Shown here: positions 49,921-58,950 of the stretch, piece by piece
How positions within the stretch are numbered: position 1 is the stretch's first letter
Layout: every line of letters begins with the position of its first letter
Origin: Antarcticibacterium arcticum
Lineage (GTDB): Bacteria; Bacteroidota; Bacteroidia; Flavobacteriales; Flavobacteriaceae
Assembly (NCBI RefSeq): GCF_007993795.1
Contig: NZ_CP042476.1
Coordinates: forward strand, 2,976,001-3,040,000
DNA: 64,000 nucleotides
Reading direction: 5' to 3'
The notes under the pieces: model-generated
Databases searched by the model: none
Told to the model about the DNA's origin: nothing
What the model saw: only the letters and a program-made list of their open reading frames with translations
Program-made: the position numbers and the translations under genes

Positions 49921-50384
49921 GAATGCCAGTTTTGCCCGCGTAGCTTCAAGGCGGCACATAGGATATCCTTCCTGCTTATCATGCCCACCAATCTGTCATT
50001 TTCAATAATTGGGAACCGCCGGCAATTGTGCTTATAAAAGAGGGAAGCACAATCAAATACATTGGCCTTTCTATCTATTGTTGGCACATTGGTTTCCATG
50101 AATTTTTCAATTTGCATATCCCCAATTGGCATATTATAATACCTGCTTTCCGAAATTTGCTTCATACAATCTCCATCTGAAATTATTCCTACAAGCCGAT
50201 TGTGTTCATCTACCACCGGGGCGCCTGATATTTTGTGTTTAATAAGAGCTTCCATAACTTCTACCACCAATTGATCTTTTCTAAAGGTGATGAGAGAATG
50301 ACTCATGTAATCTTCCACGAGAATTGGTAAGCTCATTATTTTCTCCGGTTCCGCCCTTTTTCCCTGAAAACTTTTAATACCCAT
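49917..50384 (-). CDS. CBS-domain pair protein
   Basis: 155 residues with two CBS repeats: about 20-90 (MSHSLITFRKDQLVVEVMEAL, GAPVVDEHNRLVGIISDGD) and about 95-148 (MQIEKFMETNVPTIDRKANVF, RFPIIENDRLVGMISRKDIL). N-terminus MGIKSFQGKRAEPEK is typical of flavobacterial members. CBS pairs bind adenosine nucleotides and sense energy or ionic state. No effector domain is fused, so it acts on another protein; the adjacent ion transport genes are candidates. Confidence 0.88.
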   Translation of the reverse strand: MGIKSFQGKRAEPEKIMSLPILVEDYMSHSLITFRKDQLVVEVMEALIKHKISGAPVVDEHNRLVGIISDGDCMKQISESRYYNMPIGDMQIEKFMETNVPTIDRKANVFDCASLFYKHNCRRFPIIENDRLVGMISRKDILCAALKLRGQNWHS

Positions 50385-50481
50385 GACGCTAAGTTTTTGA
50401 TTGTTAACTGTTTCAATATAATCAATTTTTTAATCATTGGGAAGCGCCGGTTTGAAATTCTTTTTTTCGGCTAATCTTATT

Positions 50482-50489
50482 TATCTTTA
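50482..50489 (+). promoter_or_regulatory. Possible -7 box for the M28 peptidase gene
   Basis: TATCTTTA, 23 nt before ATG 50513. It matches the same variant seen before pth, the TPR gene and the zinc-ribbon gene. Confidence 0.3.
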
Positions 50490-50512
50490 AAGCCTTGTTG
50501 ATCCCTGTATCT

Positions 50513-52840
50513 ATGCTGAAAAAAATTTCCCCCCTTATAATCCTCTTATTACTGGTATGTGTTGTGTGGTTTCTGTTCTTTTCCACCATGCCGCGAAATG
50601 TGGAAAAGGCAGATGTTCCTGAAACAGAATTTTCAACTCTAAGGGCTTTTGGTCACGTTAACAGTATGGCGCAGGCCCCTCATTACCTGGGAAGTAATTC
50701 TCACAGTCTTGTAAGGAATTACATAGTGAATGAGCTGCAAAATATGGGATTGGAAGTGCAAACCCAGGAAGGTTACAGCCTTGATAACAGTGGCGTAATT
50801 GCCCTGTCCAAAAATATCCTGGCCCGTATTCCCGGAAATCAAAAGAACGGAGGAAAAGACCTGCTTTTAATGTCTCATTATGATAGTGCCGGGCACTCTT
50901 CCTTTGGTGCCAGTGATGCTGCGAGCGGGATAGGGGTAATCCTTGAAGCTGTTAGAGCGATGCTGGCCGCAGGCGATCCCCACGAAAATGATATTATTCT
51001 TCTTTTTACTGATGGGGAAGAAATTGGCCTTCTTGGGGCACGTCTTTTTGTTGAAAAGCATCCCTGGGCGAGGAATGTTGGGCTTGCATTGAATTTTGAA
51101 GCTCGCGGAAGCGGCGGGAATTCCTTTATGCTTCTGGAGACCAATAAGGGGAATTCGGGATTGATAAAAGAGTTTATAAAGGCCAATCCACGCTTTCCGG
51201 TTACAAATTCCCTGGCTTATAGTGTCTATAAAATGCTGCCAAATGATACAGATCTTACCGTTTTGCGGGAAGAAGGTAATATAAACGGTTTTAACTTCGC
51301 TTTTATAGATGACCATTATGATTATCATACCGCCAACGATATTCCTGAAAATCTGGATATGGAAACCCTCGCACATCAGGGCAGTTATCTGGTACCGCTT
51401 TTAAATTATTTTAAAAATGCCAACCTCTCTTCTCTGGAGTCGAATGAGGATCTTATTTATTTCAGTATTCCTGGAGGTAAGATAGTAACCTATCCCTTTG
51501 CCTGGATACTTCCTATACTTATACTTGCTTTTATCTTTTTCCTGGTTGTGACGGGGTATGGAGTTTACAGAAAGCGTTTCAATTATAAAGCTATTTTTCA
51601 GGGGAGTTTAGCATTTTTGGGTAGCCTATTTGGATCAGCGATTCTGGTCTTTCTTCTTTGGCAATTTGGATTTATGATCTATGCAGAATATCCTGAAATG
51701 GAACATGGATTTACCTATAATGGGTACTGGTATATTGCGGCAGCGATCTTTCTAAGCCTGTGCATTAATTTTATGGTATATCATAAATTCCGAATTGCCG
51801 GGAAACAGACAGAATTTTTCGTATTTCCGCTTTTCTTTTGGTTGTTTCTATGCTTATTAACCGCTGTTTTCCTGAAAGGTGCTGCCTATTTTATAATACC
51901 TGCGTTATTTGCTATTCTGCAATTAGGGCTAATGCTGCGTTATAGAAGGCCAAACCTGTTTTTAATGTTTTTTTTGAGCCTGCCTGCCCTCGTTATCCTG
52001 CTACCGTTCATTCCAATTTTCCCGGTCGCACTGGGTCTTAAAATCCTGTTTGTAGCTGCAATTCTTACCACTTTATTATTTAGCCTTTTTCTGCCGGTCT
52101 TTGGATATTTTACTCAGAAAAAAGCATTGGGATTATTTTGCTTCCTAATTTTTAATATTCTTTTTATCACTGCTCATTTTAAATCCTCTTTCAATGAAAA
52201 TAGGCCAAAACCCAATAGTCTGGTGTATATTTTGGATAACGATACCCAAAAAGCCAGTTGGAATTCCTATGATAAGATGATTGATGACTGGACTAAGCCT
52301 TTCTTCGGAAAAGATCCTTTACAGGTTAAGGAACATGAAGCCGGGTTTAGCAGTAAATACCGCTCTAATTTTAATTATAAAGCTGAAGCCCCCACAATTC
52401 CGCTCGCCCGGCCGGGGATTCTTTTCAATCAAATTGAAGAAACAGATTCCTTAGGATTTGCAAGATATTCCCTAAAAATAGCTCCTAACCGAAGAATAAA
52501 CAGGATGGAACTTTTTGCTGACAGGAATGTGAATTTTCAGGAATTTAGAGTCAATAACCTGGAGGCAGGGGAGGTAAATCTTGGGAAGCAAGCCTTTCAC
52601 ATTTTTACTAAAAGATGGCAGGAGAGGCTGCTTATTTACCATGCGACCAACAGAGACACGTTAAGACTGGAATTTGTTGTGGCTCCTGAGGAATTACCGG
52701 AATTTACATTATATGAAGCGAGTTATGACCTGCTGGATAATCCGGAACTTAATGTACCTCCAAGAGAGAAAACAATGATCCCACGGCCATTTGTTCTTAA
52801 TGATGCTGTTATTGTTAAGCAAACCCTGCGGCTGCCTTAA
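50513..52840 (+). CDS. M28-family membrane metallopeptidase
   Basis: 775 residues. One N-terminal membrane helix (7-27), then an extracytoplasmic M28 peptidase domain: zinc ligands H122 (SHYDS), D135 (FGASDAASGI) and E169/E170 (DGEEIGLLGA). After about 330 come eight or so membrane helices and a final soluble beta-rich domain (about 585-775). This layout is like endoplasmic-reticulum peptidase ERMP1/Fxna; the peptide substrate is unknown. ATG 50513 is used since the TTG at 50495 precedes the signal anchor needlessly. Confidence 0.88.
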   Translation: MLKKISPLIILLLLVCVVWFLFFSTMPRNVEKADVPETEFSTLRAFGHVNSMAQAPHYLGSNSHSLVRNYIVNELQNMGLEVQTQEGYSLDNSGVIALSKNILARIPGNQKNGGKDLLLMSHYDSAGHSSFGASDAASGIGVILEAVRAMLAAGDPHENDIILLFTDGEEIGLLGARLFVEKHPWARNVGLALNFEARGSGGNSFMLLETNKGNSGLIKEFIKANPRFPVTNSLAYSVYKMLPNDTDLTVLREEGNINGFNFAFIDDHYDYHTANDIPENLDMETLAHQGSYLVPLLNYFKNANLSSLESNEDLIYFSIPGGKIVTYPFAWILPILILAFIFFLVVTGYGVYRKRFNYKAIFQGSLAFLGSLFGSAILVFLLWQFGFMIYAEYPEMEHGFTYNGYWYIAAAIFLSLCINFMVYHKFRIAGKQTEFFVFPLFFWLFLCLLTAVFLKGAAYFIIPALFAILQLGLMLRYRRPNLFLMFFLSLPALVILLPFIPIFPVALGLKILFVAAILTTLLFSLFLPVFGYFTQKKALGLFCFLIFNILFITAHFKSSFNENRPKPNSLVYILDNDTQKASWNSYDKMIDDWTKPFFGKDPLQVKEHEAGFSSKYRSNFNYKAEAPTIPLARPGILFNQIEETDSLGFARYSLKIAPNRRINRMELFADRNVNFQEFRVNNLEAGEVNLGKQAFHIFTKRWQERLLIYHATNRDTLRLEFVVAPEELPEFTLYEASYDLLDNPELNVPPREKTMIPRPFVLNDAVIVKQTLRLP

Positions 52841-52893
52841 GCTAAATATTGTAGTTTTGAAGTGGATGTTGAAAAAAGATAAGAAGAGCGTGT

Positions 52894-53700
52894 ATGAATA
52901 TATCTGTTTTAGGTTGCGGATGGCTGGGATTACCTTTAGCTAAAAGATTGCTGGAAGAAGGGCATACAGTGAAAGGCTCTACAACCTCCATGGATAAAAT
53001 GTCCCGGCTTACAGCTGAAGGGGTCATCCCTTATAAAATAAAAGTTTATGAGGAAGGGGTTCAGGGAGATCTAACCTCCTTTTTAAGTGATGCTGAAATT
53101 CTCATTATCGATATTCCCCCCGGTACCCGGAAAGACCCTGAAGCCAATTTTGCGGGAAAAACAGGAAGAATAACTGAATATCTGGATAGATCTTCTGTGA
53201 AACAAGTAATCTTTATAAGCTCCACTTCGGTATATGAAGATGGAGTAGATATTCCGGAATATAATGAGGAGGATGCTCCCAATGCGACTGCTGCGAATTC
53301 ATTACAACTGCGTGGAGCCGAAACTCTTTTAAAAAAATCTGGAATCAATGTTCTCAGTATTATAAGGTTTGGCGGACTTTTTGGCCCGGGAAGGCATCCC
53401 GTCAAATACCTCTCCGGCCGGAAAGACATCAGCAATCCCGAAGCCCCGGTTAATCTTATTCATCTGGAAGATTGTATTGGGATTATTATGGCAGTGATAA
53501 GTTCAGGATCACAAGGGGTTTTCCTTGGAGTTCATCCGGATCATCCATCTAAGAAAGAGTATTATACCGCTGTAGCCAGGGCAAAAAATCTACCGGTCCC
53601 GGAATTTGATCATTCAACCCCCTCAAAGGGGAAACTCATAAAAGCTTTGAGGTTAGAAGAGGAGTTAGGCTATGTCTTTAGTAAAAGTTTGCTTGATTAA
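52894..53700 (+). CDS. NAD-dependent epimerase/dehydratase-like protein (YeeZ type)
   Basis: 268 residues, Rossmann fold with VLGCGWLGLPLAKRL (about 5-19). The GxGxxG variant with a cysteine and the SSTSVYEDG segment (about 108-116) resemble YeeZ-like SDR proteins. Substrate unknown; it lacks a recognisable active-site YxxxK. Followed by a terminator between it and the convergent M13 peptidase gene. Confidence 0.75.
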   Translation: MNISVLGCGWLGLPLAKRLLEEGHTVKGSTTSMDKMSRLTAEGVIPYKIKVYEEGVQGDLTSFLSDAEILIIDIPPGTRKDPEANFAGKTGRITEYLDRSSVKQVIFISSTSVYEDGVDIPEYNEEDAPNATAANSLQLRGAETLLKKSGINVLSIIRFGGLFGPGRHPVKYLSGRKDISNPEAPVNLIHLEDCIGIIMAVISSGSQGVFLGVHPDHPSKKEYYTAVARAKNLPVPEFDHSTPSKGKLIKALRLEEELGYVFSKSLLD

Positions 53701-53755
53701 GGATCATTTTTACTCCGGGAATTACTTAATTTTTACTGGGGGGTAGTATATAATA

Positions 53756-53786
53756 AAAAAGGGCCTGCATTGCTGCGGCCCTTTTT
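53756..53786. terminator. Bidirectional terminator
   Basis: Stem AAAAAGGGCC/GGCCCTTTTT (53756-53765 with 53777-53786) with an 11-nt loop containing partly paired TGCA/TGC. A run of A on one side and T on the other suits both convergent genes. Confidence 0.85.
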
Positions 53787-53808
53787 AGGTATTATTGGAA
53801 AATGAGTA

Positions 53809-55881
53809 TTACCAGATAAGCACCCGGTTTTCAGGAGCTACATACATTTTGTCACCTTCTTTAATATCAAATGCCTTATAGAAAGCATCTATATTTTGAA
53901 GAGGTACAAATGCGCGGTACATCCCCGGTGAATGCGGATCGGTTTTAATTCGGTTTCTTAAGGCCTCATCTCTCATTTTGGTACGCCATACAGTGGCCCA
54001 GGACATAAAGAATCGTTGTTCTGGTGTGAAACCGTCAATTTTACCCGGATTTCCGTGCTCCTTCAGATGAATTTGAAGTCCGTCATAAGCGGCATTCACA
54101 CCACCAAGATCTCCAATGTTCTCCCCAAGGGTGAATTTCCCGTTTATGTATACACTGTCTAAAACCTCAATTGCACTGTATTGGTCAGCAAGAGCGCCCC
54201 CAAGACCTTCAAATTGCTTAAGGTCGTCTTCAGTCCACCAGTTATTCAGGTTACCCTGTGAGTCAAATCTTGAGCCACTGTCGTCAAAACCGTGAGAGAT
54301 CTCGTGGCCAATTACTGCGCCAATGCCGCCGTAATTTACAGCTGCATCTGCCTTATAATCATAAAAAGGCGGTTGAAGTATAGCTGCAGGGAACACGATC
54401 TCGTTATAACTTGGGTTGTAATATGCATTTACAGTTTGTGGAGGCATGAACCACTCGGTCTTATCTACAGGATTACCAAGTTTGGCCATTGTTTCCTTAA
54501 CTCTCCATTTACTGGCGTTCAACATATTCTGGAAAAATGAACCATCCTTGTCACCCGGTTTGGAGATCTCAAGTTCGCTGTAATCTTTCCATTCATCGGG
54601 ATATCCAACTTTTACTACAGTAGTTCCCAGTTTTTCAATAGCCTTTACTTTGGTGCTGTCGCTCATCCAGGTAAGGTTGTTTATCCTTACTTCAAATGCC
54701 TTGATAATGTTCGCAATCATTTCCTGGGCCTTCTCTTTAGCTTCCGGCGGGAAATTTTCCTCTACATATAATTTTCCAAGGGCTTCCCCCAAAGAACCAT
54801 TTACAGTAGCCAAAGCGCGTTCTTTCATTGGGCGTTGTTCCTTCGCTCCCTGTAAAGTTTTGCTGTAAAATTCCCAGTTTGCTTTTTCAATCTCTATACT
54901 AAGCATGGAGGATGCATCATTGAAAAGATTCCAACGCAGGTAGGTTTTCCAGTCGGCAACATTGTTTCCGGCAAAAGTGGTTTGCAGGGCCTGCATGTAT
55001 TTAGGCTGTGCAACGATAACGGTATCCACATTGGCTGCACCAATTTCATTAAAAAAATTCTTCCAGTTAATAGCCTTTACCTGGCTTTGTAACTGTTCTA
55101 CAGACATTGGATTGTAAGTTTTGCGGGCATCGCGTCTTTCAACTTTATCTAGTTGCGGTCTTGCAAGGCTGGTTTCAAAAGCAAGAATAGTTTCAGCGTT
55201 TTTAGCAGCAACTTCCTGCGAATCACCCAGGTACTGAAGCATTCTGGTAATATGGGTTTTATACTTTTCACGAATGTCCTTAGAATCTGCATCTTCCCCT
55301 ACGTAATAATCACGGTCCGGTAATCCTAAGCCAGATGGATATAAATACGCAGCATTTGCATTACTGTCTTTAGCATCAGAGCGTACGGTAAATCCAAAGA
55401 AACCGGCACCACCATATTGCTGCATTTCAGTTAAATATTTCTGCAGGTCTTCCTTGCTAGTAATAGCCTCTATTTTTTCAAGATAAGGCTTTAAAGGTTC
55501 AACCCCTTTTTGGTTACGGGCAACCGTATCCATAATGCTTTGGTATAAATACACAGCTTTTGCCTGATCGCTGGAAGCGTCCAGGTTCTTGTCTTTCGAA
55601 GCTTTTTCTAACAGGGCAAGCGCGCTGGAATCTGTATTCTTGCGCAATTCATTGAAACTCCCCCAGGTGGTCTGGTCTCCCGGGATCTCTGTAGAGTCTA
55701 CCCATTTTCCATTTACATACCTGAAAAAGTCATCTTTGGGGCTTACCGTAGTGTCCATATAGGCCAGGTTGATCCCGCGGGGTTCTTCCTTTACAACTAC
55801 TTTTTTATCATCATTGTTGCATCCGGTTACCACCGCTGCGCCAATAAATGACAGGATCATAGCATTGGTTATTTTTTTCAT
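53809..55881 (-). CDS. M13 family zinc metallopeptidase lipoprotein
   Basis: 690 residues. Lipobox VVTGC (Cys about 21) places it on the envelope. Neprilysin (M13) signatures: NAYYNPSYNEIVFPA, then GHEISHGFDD with zinc histidines H526 and H530, and GENIGDLGGVNAAYDG with the third ligand region. N-terminal domain (about 35-430) is the usual M13 helical lobe. Degrades peptides outside the cytoplasm. ATG 55881 (MKKITNAM) is chosen over a TTG two codons upstream. Confidence 0.95.
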   Translation of the reverse strand: MKKITNAMILSFIGAAVVTGCNNDDKKVVVKEEPRGINLAYMDTTVSPKDDFFRYVNGKWVDSTEIPGDQTTWGSFNELRKNTDSSALALLEKASKDKNLDASSDQAKAVYLYQSIMDTVARNQKGVEPLKPYLEKIEAITSKEDLQKYLTEMQQYGGAGFFGFTVRSDAKDSNANAAYLYPSGLGLPDRDYYVGEDADSKDIREKYKTHITRMLQYLGDSQEVAAKNAETILAFETSLARPQLDKVERRDARKTYNPMSVEQLQSQVKAINWKNFFNEIGAANVDTVIVAQPKYMQALQTTFAGNNVADWKTYLRWNLFNDASSMLSIEIEKANWEFYSKTLQGAKEQRPMKERALATVNGSLGEALGKLYVEENFPPEAKEKAQEMIANIIKAFEVRINNLTWMSDSTKVKAIEKLGTTVVKVGYPDEWKDYSELEISKPGDKDGSFFQNMLNASKWRVKETMAKLGNPVDKTEWFMPPQTVNAYYNPSYNEIVFPAAILQPPFYDYKADAAVNYGGIGAVIGHEISHGFDDSGSRFDSQGNLNNWWTEDDLKQFEGLGGALADQYSAIEVLDSVYINGKFTLGENIGDLGGVNAAYDGLQIHLKEHGNPGKIDGFTPEQRFFMSWATVWRTKMRDEALRNRIKTDPHSPGMYRAFVPLQNIDAFYKAFDIKEGDKMYVAPENRVLIW

Positions 55882-55976
55882 TCTCAATTATTTGATTAAA
55901 ATTTATGCGCTAAAATAATAAAAAACAGCAGATTAAATACAGAAAGGTTTTTGTGGAAAATACAGCATGTGCCAGC

Positions 55977-56531
55977 CTATTTATCAAATTTGGCGATAAA
56001 GCTGCTATCGAAATCCTTTTTGATCTCCACGATCTCTGTTACATTTTCGTTGGGAATTGCGATTGAAAGAATATAGTGCTTGATTATCCAGTTATTATCC
56101 ACCAGTTCCAAAACCCCTGACCCCCTGCATATTCCCATTTGGGTGTTTAGCAGTTCATCAAACCAGGCAGTTTGATTATTTTCTGAAATGTAAATATTCC
56201 TCTCGATCGTGGAAAAACTCCAGGCTTTTCCCTTGTCAAAATAGGGTTTTGAAAAGTCACGAAATTCCTGATTTTGCCAGTTTTCAGTGGCATCGGTTCC
56301 TATGAACACCCCATCCCGGGCCATAAGTTCAAAGTAGGGATCAAATTGAGCTTCAGCCGCGGCTTTATGCCATTTCTCCAAAACTGTATCAATATTCTCT
56401 CTTGCCTCCTCTGTATTCACAGGCGGTTGTGAAGTTTCAGCTTCAGTAGAAGTAGTTGTTTTAGTGGTGGTAGTAGAGAATTCACAGCTGGTGAAGATAC
56501 TAAGGATAAAAAGTAGTTGGATTATTTTCAT
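55977..56531 (-). CDS. Lipoprotein with SnoaL/NTF2-like domain
   Basis: 184 residues. Lipobox FTSC (Cys 16) is followed by a Thr/Glu-rich linker and an NTF2-like cone fold from about 45 (WHKAAAEAQFDPYFELMARDGVFIGTDATENW, then strands to LELVDNNWIIKHYILSIAIPN). The SnoaL-like group binds small molecules or acts as a ligand-binding module; substrate unknown. 39 nt downstream of another lipoprotein gene on the same strand, likely co-transcribed. Confidence 0.8.
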   Translation of the reverse strand: MKIIQLLFILSIFTSCEFSTTTTKTTTSTEAETSQPPVNTEEARENIDTVLEKWHKAAAEAQFDPYFELMARDGVFIGTDATENWQNQEFRDFSKPYFDKGKAWSFSTIERNIYISENNQTAWFDELLNTQMGICRGSGVLELVDNNWIIKHYILSIAIPNENVTEIVEIKKDFDSSFIAKFDK

Positions 56532-56570
56532 GATAATGAGATCTGGTGAATATGAAATTGAAAGGGATAA

Positions 56571-57158
56571 TTATTTTCGGTCACGGGTAGCTCCCGGTAA
56601 CGGGGGTATTTGGGTTTGAGATGAATCTTCCTCATTTGGGTCAAAAGCATCCAGTTCAGCTTCAAAATCTTCAAGTGTTTTCAGGAATATCTCATTGAGC
56701 TGGATCTTGAAATTATTAAATTCTACCGGGATCTCCTGTGCTGTAGCGGCTATTTCTTCTGGATTTGGATTTCTTTTTTTGGACAAGCGCTCTAACACAC
56801 GGGCTTTAGTGTATAGCACCGAGAGCCGCGTTTGTACCCCATTGGTAACGAATTGTGGCGGAACGGTTCCTTTAAGCGATTCCATAATTTCTGCGATGGG
56901 CGTTGCATTGGATATAACTTCGTTTATGGTATAGGTCCTGAAATTTTCAATTTCAGACTGGGCCGTAATATATGCCAGCCATTCTGAGGTAATTTCATTT
57001 GTTTCGGGTAAAAGTATTACTTCTTCATTGGGGTAGTTCAGAAGTTTGCTGAAAGCAGTAGTATCCTTAAGGGTTTCAGGTTGCTGTCCGGTAGATTTTC
57101 CTCTCTCATTACACCCAGTAATAAGGAGCAAAAGGACAATTTGAAATACAATTTTCAT
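56571..57158 (-). CDS. Hypothetical lipoprotein
   Basis: 195 residues with lipobox ITGC (Cys about 16) and an extended acidic helical mature part. The C-terminal end is acidic and proline-rich (LDAFDPNEEDSSQTQ). No family is recognised. It is upstream of the SnoaL-type lipoprotein gene and divergent from the threonine dehydrogenase gene. Confidence 0.65.
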   Translation of the reverse strand: MKIVFQIVLLLLITGCNERGKSTGQQPETLKDTTAFSKLLNYPNEEVILLPETNEITSEWLAYITAQSEIENFRTYTINEVISNATPIAEIMESLKGTVPPQFVTNGVQTRLSVLYTKARVLERLSKKRNPNPEEIAATAQEIPVEFNNFKIQLNEIFLKTLEDFEAELDAFDPNEEDSSQTQIPPLPGATRDRK

Positions 57159-57272
57159 ATAGGTGCTTGAAAGACAAAGTTAAGTAAATCATTTTCTAAA
57201 AATATAAAATTAAGGAGGGGAACAAAATTCTCATTTTTACGGCAATCCAGCTCACATCTTTTATGAAATCAA

Positions 57273-57280
57273 TATATTTG
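57273..57280 (+). promoter_or_regulatory. Predicted -7 box for the threonine dehydrogenase gene
   Basis: Perfect TATATTTG, 20 nt before the ATG. No -33 TTG at the expected distance. Confidence 0.45.
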
Positions 57281-57300
57281 CGCTAGAAAAATTATATAAA

Positions 57301-58245
57301 ATGGATTCTAAAAAGATATTGGTTATTGGCGCTGCAGGTCAAATAGGCAGCGAACTTACCTTAAAATTAAGGGAGTTCTTTGGAAAAGACAATGTTATTG
57401 CCAGTGATATAAAAGATGGGAGTGAGGAACTTATGTTTTCGGGTCCATTTGAAATTGCCGATGCCACAGATAAGGATCTTATTGAAGAAATAATTACTAA
57501 GCACCAGATCACCGATGTTTATTTAATGGCTGCAATGCTAAGTGCCACTGCAGAGAAGATCCCAATGAAGGCCTGGCATCTTAATATGGAATCCCTGTTT
57601 ATAATTTTAAATCTGGCAAAAGACCAAAAGGTGAACAGGGTATTCTGGCCATCCAGTATTGCCGTTTTTGGGCCTACAACTCCAAAGGAGGATACCCCCC
57701 AAACCACAGTTATGGAGCCTAGTACAGTCTACGGGATATCAAAACAAACGGGAGAGCGTTGGTGTGAATACTATTTCAACAAATATGGCGTAGATGTGAG
57801 AAGCCTAAGGTACCCGGGAATTATAAGCTATAAGACACTTCCTGGTGGCGGCACAACAGATTATGCTATTGAGATCTTCCACGAAGCCATCAAAAATAAA
57901 AAATACAGCTCTTTCCTTTCTGAAAAAACCGGGCTGCCCATGATGTTCATGGATGATGCCATTAAAGCAACGGTAGATATTATGGAAGCACCTTCAGAAA
58001 ACATAAAGGTAAGATCCTCCTATAACCTTGCAGCGATGACCTTTACGCCTGAAGAATTGGCGAACCAGATCAAAACCCAAATTCCAGAATTCGAAATTTC
58101 TTATGAACCCGATTTCCGGCAGAGTATTGCCGATTCCTGGCCGAGTAGTATTGATGACAGCGAAGCGAGAAAAGATTGGGGATGGGAACACGAATATGAT
58201 CTTTCCAAATTAACCAGCACAATGATAGAAGGATTAAAAAACTAA
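57301..58245 (+). CDS. L-threonine 3-dehydrogenase, SDR (epimerase-like) type
   Basis: 314 residues. NAD motif IGAAGQIGSELTLKL (about 8-22), catalytic region PSSIAVFGP (about 119-127) and YGISK (about 141-145; Tyr and Lys of YxxxK). This short-chain type of Tdh oxidises threonine to 2-amino-3-ketobutyrate and is common in Bacteroidetes in place of the zinc-type enzyme. The loops (PGGGTTDYAIEIF) match that subgroup better than UDP-sugar epimerases. A weak terminator hairpin follows. Confidence 0.88.
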   Translation: MDSKKILVIGAAGQIGSELTLKLREFFGKDNVIASDIKDGSEELMFSGPFEIADATDKDLIEEIITKHQITDVYLMAAMLSATAEKIPMKAWHLNMESLFIILNLAKDQKVNRVFWPSSIAVFGPTTPKEDTPQTTVMEPSTVYGISKQTGERWCEYYFNKYGVDVRSLRYPGIISYKTLPGGGTTDYAIEIFHEAIKNKKYSSFLSEKTGLPMMFMDDAIKATVDIMEAPSENIKVRSSYNLAAMTFTPEELANQIKTQIPEFEISYEPDFRQSIADSWPSSIDDSEARKDWGWEHEYDLSKLTSTMIEGLKN

Positions 58246-58271
58246 TCCTACTTGAATTTCAAGCTTAACAG

Positions 58272-58317
58272 AATTCCATTTTTAAAATAAATCATTATAA
58301 GAATGGAATTTTTTTAT
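58272..58317 (+). terminator. Probable terminator after the threonine dehydrogenase gene
   Basis: Stem AATTCCATT/AATGGAATT (58272-58280 with 58302-58310) and a T run. The loop is long (21 nt), so the call is moderate. Confidence 0.5.
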
Positions 58318-58341
58318 TACCTCATTAATCAGCTGAAACAG

Positions 58342-58370
58342 AAAAACCCCGTCTAATTGCTTAGACGGGG
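58342..58370 (-). terminator. Terminator of the cold shock gene
   Basis: Perfect 10-bp stem CCCCGTCTAA/TTAGACGGGG with a 4-nt loop (58347-58370). On the minus strand it is followed by TTTTT. Confidence 0.9.
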
Positions 58371-58407
58371 TGGTTGTTAGGTTTTCGAATTAAGATATAA
58401 AAATATA

Positions 58408-58605
58408 TTAATCGTTGATAACACGCACCTGAGCTGCGGTTAATCCTTTTCTTCCTTCTTCTTCAACGTACTCAACTTTGTCACCTTCGTTCAAAGTCTC
58501 ACCATTAAGACCTGTAACGTGAACAAAAATGTCTCTTCCTGTTTCGTCGTTAGTAATGAATCCATAACCTTTAGACTCATTGAAAAATTTAACTGTACCT
58601 TCCAT
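58408..58605 (-). CDS. cspA: Cold shock protein, CspA family
   Basis: 65-residue OB-fold RNA chaperone. RNP1 KGYGFI (12-17) and RNP2 IFVHVTG (about 26-32) are intact. Typical CSD-only length. The gene has its own promoter and terminator; the 5' leader is predicted to be short (about 20 nt), unlike the long thermosensing leaders of proteobacterial cspA. Whether it is cold-induced or constitutive cannot be told from sequence. Confidence 0.95.
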   Translation of the reverse strand: MEGTVKFFNESKGYGFITNDETGRDIFVHVTGLNGETLNEGDKVEYVEEEGRKGLTAAQVRVIND

Positions 58606-58633
58606 TGTAAAAAAATAAATAATTAATAAAGCA

Positions 58634-58659
58634 CAAACTTACATATTTTTATTTATCAA
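58634..58659 (-). promoter_or_regulatory. Predicted cspA promoter
   Basis: Minus-strand -7 box TAAGTTTG (58634-58641) with TTG (58657-58659) 15 nt upstream, slightly closer than usual. Confidence 0.45.
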
Positions 58660-58706
58660 CTATAGTTAAAATAAAATTCTTTTTAACGTTATTGATTATA
58701 AGGGAG

Positions 58707-58946
58707 TTAATCAATTCCTCTGTCCTTCATTTTCTTCATATTTTTATCGGAAAGTGTATAATCTTCCAATTTTTTCCCCTTCCATCTTACATATAAAAAA
58801 ATAGGCATAAGTATAAATGCAAAGGCCAGGACTGCCAATCCTATAATGCGGTCTCCCATTACAAAGTCATCATTAATTCTAAAATAAAACCCTGTGCCCA
58901 CTGCAAGGAGAATTAAAATTCCTAAGATTTTCATTATTAAATACAT
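58707..58946 (-). CDS. Small two-helix membrane protein
   Basis: 79 residues with two hydrophobic helices (about 6-22 and 34-53) and a basic C-terminal tail (KKMKDRG). No family recognised. The start could be ATG 58946 or 58934 (MKILGILIL). It begins 4 nt after the ClC gene's stop on the same strand, so it is probably co-transcribed with the channel gene. Confidence 0.65.
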   Translation of the reverse strand: MYLIMKILGILILLAVGTGFYFRINDDFVMGDRIIGLAVLAFAFILMPIFLYVRWKGKKLEDYTLSDKNMKKMKDRGID

Positions 58947-58950
58947 ACTT

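Noticed and set aside
58606..58690. Long cold-shock 5' leader or thermosensor before cspA
   Set aside because: The predicted promoter leaves about 20 nt of leader and no stable fold is visible.
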